From: JBBKWJ01 sp037968895
GTDB taxonomy: Bacteria > Actinomycetota > Acidimicrobiia > Acidimicrobiales > SZUA-35
Assembly (NCBI GenBank): GCA_037968895.1
Contig: JBBKWJ010000097.1
Span: 1-9,193, forward strand
Length of the DNA: 9,193 nucleotides
Direction of reading: 5' to 3'
Shown here: positions 1-4,767 of the stretch, one piece after another
Numbering within the stretch: the stretch's first letter is position 1
Layout: every line of letters starts with the position of its first letter
Translations under genes and position numbers: made by a program
Notes under the pieces: model-generated
Told to the model about the DNA's origin: nothing
Seen by the model: the letters and a program-made list of their open reading frames with translations, nothing else
Database searches by the model: none

Positions 1-45
1 GCCCCAACAACCGCAGCCCCAACAACCGCAGCACCGACGACGGCG
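1..45 (+). repeat. Three tandem 15-bp units encoding an APTTA linker
   Basis: Positions 1-15 and 16-30 are identical 15-mers (GCCCCAACAACCGCA). Positions 31-45 are a diverged third copy with synonymous changes, giving APTTA three times. It lies in the interdomain linker of the GH16 protein and probably continues to the left of the window. Such linkers vary in copy number between strains. Confidence 0.85.
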
Positions 46-768
46 CCAAACGGGACGCAGCCAGATGCTCCGGTAAACGTCGGGGCGCTCATCTTCTCCG
101 ACGAGTTCAATGGCACGACCCTCGACACCGGAACGTGGGAGCCCGCATGGTTCGCCTCGAGCGGGTTCTCACCACCGGTGAACGGGAACGAAGACTCGTG
201 TTTCCACCCCAAGCAGGTCAGCCAGCGGGACGGCTCGCTTGTGCTGCAGATCACCGCCGAGACCGATCCAAACTGCGTAAAGAAGAACGGGCAGCGAGCT
301 GATTACGTCGGCGGCCTCATCAACTCCCGTGAGACCTTCACATTCTCCTACGGCTATGCCGAGGCCCGAGTGAACCTGTCCGCTTCAAACGGCAGGCTCC
401 ATAACTGGCCAGCGTTCTGGCACAATGGATTCGACTGGCCCGCTGCTGGCGAGGTCGACATTCTTGAAGGGCTATCCTCGGGCCAGCCCTGTAGCTACTA
501 CCACTTCGCCGATACCTCGGGCGCCCATGGGCAAGACGGATCGTGCGTCAACTGGGCCAATCCCGGTGGATGGCATACGTTCGCAGCACGCCGGGAACCG
601 GGACTCATTACGTTCTACTTCGATGGCGTTGAAGTCTTCCGTACGACGCAGCAGGTAACGGCAGATCCCCACTACCTCATTCTCAACTACACCACCGACG
701 AGTCCTTCGGCATCGTTCCCGACACGGAAATGCTTGTGGACTACGTCAGGGTTTGGGAGAACGAGTAG
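1..768 (+). CDS. Secreted GH16-family beta-glucanase-like glycoside hydrolase (5' end outside window)
   Basis: The reading frame is open from the first base of the window to the TAG at 766-768, so this is the C-terminal 255 residues of a longer protein. Residues 1-20 are an Ala/Pro/Thr linker (APTTA repeated three times), typical of exported actinobacterial enzymes. The catalytic domain starts near residue 32 (FSDEFNGTTLDTGTWEP). The GH16 catalytic motif EVDILE lies at residues 151-156, with E151 as expected nucleophile, D153, and E156 as acid/base. The domain closes with VDYVRVWEN, the usual last strand of the fold. Four cysteines (C67, C92, C164, C182) fit extracellular disulfides. GH16 enzymes cleave beta-1,3/1,4-glucans, galactans and related polymers; the substrate cannot be told here. 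Beside a polysaccharide cluster, a role in trimming or releasing the polymer is plausible (inference). The GTG at 178 lies inside the domain and is not the start. Confidence 0.93.
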   Translation, partial: APTTAAPTTAAPTTAPNGTQPDAPVNVGALIFSDEFNGTTLDTGTWEPAWFASSGFSPPVNGNEDSCFHPKQVSQRDGSLVLQITAETDPNCVKKNGQRADYVGGLINSRETFTFSYGYAEARVNLSASNGRLHNWPAFWHNGFDWPAAGEVDILEGLSSGQPCSYYHFADTSGAHGQDGSCVNWANPGGWHTFAARREPGLITFYFDGVEVFRTTQQVTADPHYLILNYTTDESFGIVPDTEMLVDYVRVWENE

Positions 769-775
769 TCACGTT

Positions 776-787
776 TGCGACGTCGCA
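776..787. repeat. 12-bp perfect palindrome between convergent genes
   Basis: TGCGACGTCGCA is a perfect palindrome in the 26-base gap between the stop codons of the GH16 gene (plus strand) and the FemAB-like gene (minus strand). It has no loop and no T-tract, so it is not a standard intrinsic terminator. It could be a protein-binding site, or chance in GC-rich DNA. Nothing else in the gap looks like a terminator. Confidence 0.4.
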
Positions 788-794
788 GCTGGCG

Positions 795-1835
795 TTAGTG
801 GTCCCGGAAGCCGATGAGGCGCTTCGTCGTATTCCGGGCCCACCCATCCAGGGTCAGTAGCGGGAGCCGCTCGATCCGGTACTCGTTGTACTCGATCGGT
901 TCAGCACCAAATCGCTCCTTATAGTCAGACAGCGATCGATTGTTGCCACTCTCGCCCAATTGGAAGCTGCGATGGCCAGCCTCGCATGCATCTTTGATCG
1001 ACGCCCACTCCGCAGCGTATGCGGCTCTGCTACCCCGAGCCTTGTCACCATCCATGGCGCCACGGGTCGAATGGGAGTTGTTCGGGCCTGCGAGAACAAT
1101 ATTGCCAGCGACCGGCTCGCCGTCTAAAAACGCCAGATACATACGGAACGAGTCGCCGAGATACCGGGCGAGCGTTTCGAGCTTGGCTAACGGATCTCGG
1201 TGGCGGCCGCGAGCGCGAGCAAGCACGAGAGGCTCGCGCTGCCGCTCGGCCCATCGCTCGACCGACACCATGTACAACTTCTCGTAGTACACATCGAGCA
1301 TCTCTCCGCCAAGGAAAACGGAGACCTCTACGCCGCTTCTTTCGGCCCTGCGAATCCCCACCCTGCCGCTTTTGCGGAATCGCCTCTGTGTTGCCTCAAG
1401 ACCACCAGCGAGACTTAGGACATGGGCACAGCGCGGAATCGACCGTGCAACAGATGTGTCCGCCTTCTCCCAGATCGCTGCTTTCAGCGGGTTCGGGCGG
1501 AGGTGCGTGTAGATCGCTTCGTCGGCAGCGAGATCAGCCAGAATTGCTTCGACGGCCACGGCATCAAGATCAGGGCCGACGATTCCGCCGATCCCCCAAC
1601 CAGAACCGAAGGCCATTCGTGGCCCGTACCGGACCGTGTGCCGCACAAGTGGAACAACAAAGGAACGGCCGTCGTCGAAACGGTAGAGCCGGCTAGCGTC
1701 CTCGAACCGACCAGCGCTGCATATGGCGTCGACCCATTGGGGAAGGTGCTCGGTCAACGAGTCAGGGTCAGCTGCAACAATCGCTCTCCAATCCGAGCGA
1801 GGCGCTGGTGTCGCAGCGAGGGAAATGGTGCTCAC
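795..1835 (-). CDS. FemAB/GNAT-like transferase (BioF2/Acetyltransf_6 type)
   Basis: This 346-residue protein has the layout of GNAT-fold FemAB-like proteins. The N-terminal half (about 15-140) contains a poorly conserved first lobe. A basic segment, RRFRKSGRVGIRRAERSGVEV (about 151-171), precedes the second lobe, where FRMYLAFLDGEPVAGNIVLA (230-249) is the characteristic strand pair. LGESGNNRSLSDYKERFGA (293-311) is the signature C-terminal motif of the family, in which a Lys-Glu-Arg-Phe-Gly stretch follows the final helix. Members transfer acyl or aminoacyl groups onto cell-wall precursors or exopolysaccharides; the donor and acceptor cannot be read from sequence. No signal peptide or membrane helix is visible, so it should be cytoplasmic. 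The start is GTG at 1835-1833, overlapping the upstream phosphatase stop in a GTGA junction, with a weak AAGG seven bases upstream. Translational coupling with the phosphatase is likely. Confidence 0.85.
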   Translation of the reverse strand: MSTISLAATPAPRSDWRAIVAADPDSLTEHLPQWVDAICSAGRFEDASRLYRFDDGRSFVVPLVRHTVRYGPRMAFGSGWGIGGIVGPDLDAVAVEAILADLAADEAIYTHLRPNPLKAAIWEKADTSVARSIPRCAHVLSLAGGLEATQRRFRKSGRVGIRRAERSGVEVSVFLGGEMLDVYYEKLYMVSVERWAERQREPLVLARARGRHRDPLAKLETLARYLGDSFRMYLAFLDGEPVAGNIVLAGPNNSHSTRGAMDGDKARGSRAAYAAEWASIKDACEAGHRSFQLGESGNNRSLSDYKERFGAEPIEYNEYRIERLPLLTLDGWARNTTKRLIGFRDH

Positions 1836-2488
1836 TTCAACGCCTTGAGGCTTGAGCGATCGTGCACCGACAGCTTGAGCTCAAAGAGAGCGTTGGTCGG
1901 TCGGTCGAGGATCCAGTCGATAGCACCCACCGCTGGCGCCATCGCTCCCCCGAACACGACGAACAGCAATTGTGAAAATGTCAGGGACCCCACGGCCAAT
2001 GCGTCGGCGATCACGACGGTTCTCGCTCGGCCACGTCGAACCTGATGGGCGCCCACAACGGCACCGGTGCGACCTTCGCCCATCTCACAGTGAACGTAGA
2101 CGGGCGAGTTCGCGACTGCCACCACCGCCTCGAAGCGTTCCAGGTCAGCCTGCGTGGGAGCCTTGGTGTTGTTGATCGGGATGTGTGTCACCGTCAATCC
2201 AGCGGATGAGGCATCGCTGTGAATCGAGTGGGTCTCCACCTCGGATCGCAGATCGATGACCGTACGTACCCCTGCGGCGGACAAACCTTGGTACGCCTCG
2301 ATCCCGGCAGGAGCGGGCCCCCGCCAAAGGGCGGGCTCGACCTCGAGTACCTTGTTCGACCAAGCCTGGGGCACTCGAGTGCCCACCCGCCGATGGGAGA
2401 GCAGTCGATCGGCCAGACTTCGCGCCGCTACGGCAACCAACGACGCCAAAGCCCACCCATAGACGAATCGAACTAGTCTGACTTCCAC
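1832..2488 (-). CDS. Dual-specificity/tyrosine-type protein phosphatase with N-terminal hydrophobic segment
   Basis: This 218-residue protein carries the cysteine-phosphatase P-loop, HCEMGEGRTG at residues 133-142, matching H-C-x5-R with C134 as nucleophile and R140 as phosphate-binding arginine. Upstream, VIDLRSE (77-83) is the strand-loop common in bacterial dual-specificity phosphatases. The general-acid loop is less clear: IPINNTKAP (103-111) has Asn residues where an Asp might be expected, so activity is not certain. Residues 8-22 are hydrophobic and may anchor the protein in the membrane or be a non-cleaved signal; residues 165-194 are also fairly hydrophobic. The start is GTG at 2488-2486, preceded by an AGAGG ribosome binding site with six-base spacing. 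It is the first gene of a two-gene minus-strand unit with the FemAB-like transferase. The substrate could be a phosphoprotein, phospholipid or phosphosugar. A role in controlling polysaccharide synthesis is inference. Confidence 0.8.
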   Translation of the reverse strand: MEVRLVRFVYGWALASLVAVAARSLADRLLSHRRVGTRVPQAWSNKVLEVEPALWRGPAPAGIEAYQGLSAAGVRTVIDLRSEVETHSIHSDASSAGLTVTHIPINNTKAPTQADLERFEAVVAVANSPVYVHCEMGEGRTGAVVGAHQVRRGRARTVVIADALAVGSLTFSQLLFVVFGGAMAPAVGAIDWILDRPTNALFELKLSVHDRSSLKALK

Positions 2489-2494
2489 CGGATA

Positions 2495-2499
2495 CCTCT
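2495..2499 (-). promoter_or_regulatory. Ribosome binding site of the phosphatase gene
   Basis: On the minus strand AGAGG lies six bases before the GTG start at 2488 and supports that start over internal alternatives. It directly abuts the large hairpin at 2502-2528 through a short AAA linker, so folding of the hairpin could affect ribosome access. Confidence 0.6.
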
Positions 2500-2501
2500 T
2501 T

Positions 2502-2528
2502 TGGCCTTCGCAACGCCTGCGAAGGCCA
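2502..2528. promoter_or_regulatory. Perfect 11-bp-stem hairpin or operator upstream of the phosphatase gene
   Basis: TGGCCTTCGCA (2502-2512) is perfectly inverted as TGCGAAGGCCA (2518-2528) around a five-base loop, ACGCC. In the minus-strand transcript it would sit immediately 5' of AAAAGAGG, the ribosome binding site of the phosphatase. No run of U follows on either strand that would make it a classical terminator of the phosphatase unit. It could be a 5'-UTR structure controlling translation, or a dyad operator for a dimeric repressor. The 11-bp perfect stem is unlikely to be chance. Confidence 0.7.
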
Positions 2529-2821
2529 TCAACGGTAGTAGCGAACGCCCTGCTCTTCGCCGATTAGGCGATTTTACTCAGCGCCCAGCCTGGCAGGCCT
2601 TCGATCGTCGATTTGTCGGCTCGACTTCGGTGAAAACACGAGTACTGCTGCGCCATCGGCCGCCGGGTGCATCCCAGCCGAAGGCCCTCGTCGAGCGGCA
2701 GGATCTGGTTCGCATTGTGCTTACTGCGTTATGAGACTCTCAACCCGCGAAGCCACGTCGGTTGGGCGCCGACAGTGGAGCAAGAATCGGTTGTCAGGTC
2801 CGATGCGGCCAGCCTTGGACG

Positions 2822-2850
2822 TAGACGTTTGCTGTGTCGGGCTTTAGTCT
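2822..2850 (+). promoter_or_regulatory. Candidate promoter of the cupin/JmjC-like gene, giving a near-leaderless mRNA
   Basis: TAGACG (2822-2827) and TAGTCT (2845-2850) are 17 bases apart and resemble sigma-70-type -35 and -10 boxes (4/6 and 3/6 matches). The ATG at 2860 lies only nine bases after the -10 box, so transcription would start a few bases before the start codon. The bases before the ATG (CTTCTGTCTCT) are pyrimidine-rich and contain no Shine-Dalgarno sequence, which agrees with a leaderless transcript, a common arrangement in actinobacteria. Confidence 0.35.
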
Positions 2851-2859
2851 TCTGTCTCT

Positions 2860-3747
2860 ATGACCACGACGCAACACCACATCGCGACTCGTCTGATAGA
2901 GCTGAACGCCGTTGCCGGGCGACCGCTGACGTTTGCGGACCTCAACGCAGCGAGCAATGGTCTCCGTGAGCCGGTCGTTCTGCGGGGCCAGTGTCTGGCG
3001 GAAACCGTCGACGACAAATGGACCCTGCAAGGGTTGCTCGACCTCGAGCCCGACACAGAGGTAACAGCCGAGTACTACGCGGACGCCGACCGCCGAAAAG
3101 CATATGTGCATGTAACAAAATCGTTTCGTGAGATTGCCGCCAAAATGTCTGCTGAAACGACGAAGTGGTTCCTGGCAGAGCTCGACTTCGACCAGGTATT
3201 CGCAAGTGCAGCGAAGCGTTTGCCGCGCCTCTCGGTTCTACCCAACGACGCGAAACACGTCCTACGTTTGGTGTTCTTCGGTCATGACTCACAGAGCGCA
3301 ACCCACTTTCACGTAATGGATCAAGCAATTCTGGCGCATCTGCGCGGTCACAAGACGGTCATTTTGGCGTGCCCACAAGCAACCAAGGGGCTCGCCACGA
3401 ACTCACTCTTTGGGCGCCGGCCACAGTTCAGCACCCACGGACCCGACGCCGGAGCTGACGCTCTCGAGGCATTCACCAAGCTTGTCGGCGACCAAGCGTT
3501 CGCCGTCGAAATGGAACCAGGCGACGCATTGTTCATTCCAGTGCACTGGTGGCATTGGGTCGAAGGTCAGGGTGAGTGTCTCTCGGTGTCCACGTTCTGG
3601 CGGGCGTCATTGAGAGATTGGGCTTGGCCGCATCCCGGCATCCGAGCTGCTATCGCCATGGCCACCGGCACAGCGTCGAATGTCGTTCGTCGGCCTCTCC
3701 ACCTCGTTACGAAGGGCCGAGTGCGGCGCACCGATCCGGCCCGTTAG
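2860..3747 (+). CDS. Cupin_8/JmjC-like Fe(II)/2-oxoglutarate oxygenase candidate
   Basis: This 295-residue protein resembles the cupin_8/JmjC family (FIH-like hydroxylases). The core runs from about residue 130 to 250. THFHVMDQAILAHLRGHK (148-165) matches the first metal-binding strand and the following strand ending in G-x-K; K165 is the expected 2-oxoglutarate-binding lysine. GDALFIPVHWWHWVE (221-235) matches the distal motif, with H232 as the second metal histidine. The canonical H-x-D triad is altered: after H149 comes Phe then H151, and the nearest acid is D154. Either the triad is H-x-H, the acid is shifted, or the protein has lost oxygenase activity. The N-terminal 120 residues look like the usual helical lead-in, and the C-terminal 45 residues are basic. 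No signal peptide is seen, so it is probably cytoplasmic. It is transcribed alone, and its link to the polysaccharide genes is unproven. The substrate is unknown. Confidence 0.78.
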   Translation: MTTTQHHIATRLIELNAVAGRPLTFADLNAASNGLREPVVLRGQCLAETVDDKWTLQGLLDLEPDTEVTAEYYADADRRKAYVHVTKSFREIAAKMSAETTKWFLAELDFDQVFASAAKRLPRLSVLPNDAKHVLRLVFFGHDSQSATHFHVMDQAILAHLRGHKTVILACPQATKGLATNSLFGRRPQFSTHGPDAGADALEAFTKLVGDQAFAVEMEPGDALFIPVHWWHWVEGQGECLSVSTFWRASLRDWAWPHPGIRAAIAMATGTASNVVRRPLHLVTKGRVRRTDPAR

Positions 3748-3996
3748 TCCGAACAATACTCACCGCCCCTTGTCGACGTCGCCCAACCGCAATTGGCTGT
3801 TCTCACTCAGCGCGCGAAGTAATTCACTTCCCGCTGATAAAAATCGCCTCGAAAGACAACGGGGAGATTAATAGCTCATCCGTCGTTGTGACCACGGTCA
3901 GCGTCGGATTATGCTCCTAAGCGGCGACACAAGAATACGGCTGGACGGGCAGCGGTCCTGACAGCGGCAAACTCCATTTACTGGCGGGAATTTACA
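3748..3996. other. Intergenic region before the glycosyltransferase operon
   Basis: These 249 bases are richer in A/T than the flanking genes, especially 3815-3870, and contain no supported gene. A small GAAGT-aattc-ACTTC stem (3816-3830) is too short to count as a terminator for the cupin gene. The downstream half carries the candidate operon promoter at 3886-3915. Confidence 0.5.
3886..3915 (+). promoter_or_regulatory. Candidate promoter of the glycosyltransferase-deacetylase-flippase operon
   Basis: TTGTGA (3886-3891) and TATGCT (3910-3915), 18 bases apart, each match 4/6 of the sigma-70-type consensus. Transcription would begin near 3922 and leave a leader of about 75 bases before the TTG start at 3997. 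The placement after the last upstream gene and before the first gene of the operon supports the call; it is a by-eye match only. Confidence 0.4.
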
Positions 3997-4767
3997 TTGA
4001 CTCTGCAACAACGACCTCTCGTCGATGACGAGCTGATCATCGATCTACGCGATGATGGTCGCGTCACCTTGGAGTGGCCGACGGTCACCGTGGTGATCCC
4101 GACGATGAATGAGGCGGAGAACCTACCGTACGTGCTTCCGTTCATTCCGTTCTGGGTCGATGAAGTGATCATCGTCGATAGCTCCAGCACCGACGGCACC
4201 CGCGAGGTTGTTCGGGCCCTCATGCCGAAGGCGGTCATCGTCGATGAACCACGCCGCGGCAAAGGGCAGGCGTTGAAGACGGGCTTCCTGAGGGCGACGG
4301 GGGATTTCATCGTGGCTATCGACGCCGACGGTTCCACAGATCCTCGTGAGATACCGGCATTCGTGGGCGCACTTCAGGCGGGTTCGGATGTAGCCAAGGG
4401 CACCCGCTTCGTTCAAGGCGGCGGAACCGACGACATGGAACGGCATCGCCAGTTCGGGAACTGGTGTCTCACCGTCGCGGTGAACAAGCTCTTTAGCGGC
4501 AACTACAGCGATCTCTGCTACGGCTACTTCGGGTTCCGTCGAAGCGTTCTGTCCGTCCTCGTGCCCGCTGAAGAAAAGACGCTCGGCTTCGAAATTGAGA
4601 CGCTCATCAACATTCGTGCACTGCGAGCTGGCTTACATATCCGCGAAGTCCCGAGTTTCGAGCATCGTCGAATATTCGGCACGAGCAACCTTCGCGTGGT
4701 CCGCGACGGAATTCGAATCGCCAAGGTCATCGTCGCCGAGTCGCGATCGCATCGCCGTAAAACATGA
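3997..4767 (+). CDS. GT2 glycosyltransferase, DPM1/polyprenyl-phosphate sugar synthase-like
   Basis: This 256-residue protein is a soluble-type GT-A glycosyltransferase. VTVVIPTMNEAENLP (30-44) is the nucleotide-binding first strand and loop. VDEVIIVDSSSTDGT (54-68) follows, and the metal-binding DXD is D109-A-D111 within IDADGSTDP. SDLCYGYFGFRR (171-182) and GFEIETLINIRALRAGLHIREVP (197-219) are the acceptor-side motifs of the dolichol/polyprenyl-phosphate sugar transferase group, and FGTSNL (227-232) is its usual closing motif. There are no C-terminal membrane helices, so it is cytoplasmic or peripheral. It may load a sugar onto polyprenyl phosphate or extend a lipid-linked glycan; the sugar is not predictable. 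The start is TTG at 3997: no ATG or GTG occurs between it and the upstream in-frame stop at 3889, and GGCGGGAA lies shortly before it. Its TGA overlaps the next gene's ATG (ATGA). Confidence 0.92.
   Translation: MTLQQRPLVDDELIIDLRDDGRVTLEWPTVTVVIPTMNEAENLPYVLPFIPFWVDEVIIVDSSSTDGTREVVRALMPKAVIVDEPRRGKGQALKTGFLRATGDFIVAIDADGSTDPREIPAFVGALQAGSDVAKGTRFVQGGGTDDMERHRQFGNWCLTVAVNKLFSGNYSDLCYGYFGFRRSVLSVLVPAEEKTLGFEIETLINIRALRAGLHIREVPSFEHRRIFGTSNLRVVRDGIRIAKVIVAESRSHRRKT

Larger units (their letters stand above)
2489..2859. other. Divergent intergenic region, 371 bases, no gene supported
   Basis: This gap separates the minus-strand phosphatase from the plus-strand cupin gene. It holds the hairpin at 2502-2528 and four copies of the 8-mer GGCCTTCG (2503-2510 and 2596-2603 on plus, 2520-2527 and 2679-2686 on minus). 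A weaker stem at 2754-2777 pairs CACGTCGG with CCGAC-a-GTG around a seven-base loop. On the minus strand TAAAAT at 2576-2571 resembles a -10 box for the phosphatase, but no good -35 box is spaced correctly. A 77-codon reading frame from TTG 2501 runs through the hairpin and shows no protein-like features, so I do not call it a gene. Confidence 0.6.

Noticed and set aside
1019..1696. 225-codon open frame on the plus strand
   Set aside because: It is antisense to the FemAB-like gene, and its translation is an Arg/Ser/Pro/Gln-rich mixture typical of a shadow frame.
1422..2045. 207-codon open frame on the plus strand spanning the two minus-strand genes
   Set aside because: It crosses the junction of two well-supported opposite-strand genes and has no recognisable features.
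2571..2576. TAAAAT on the minus strand as a -10 box for the phosphatase
   Set aside because: It matches 5/6 of the consensus, but no acceptable -35 box is found at 16-18 bases, so it is mentioned only within the intergenic entry and not called as a promoter.
2501..2734. 77-codon frame from a TTG in the divergent region
   Set aside because: It starts inside the hairpin region, has no ribosome binding site, and its Arg/Ala-rich translation resembles no family.
3816..3830. Small inverted repeat GAAGT-aattc-ACTTC after the cupin gene
   Set aside because: The stem is only five base pairs and no T-tract follows, so a terminator call is not justified.
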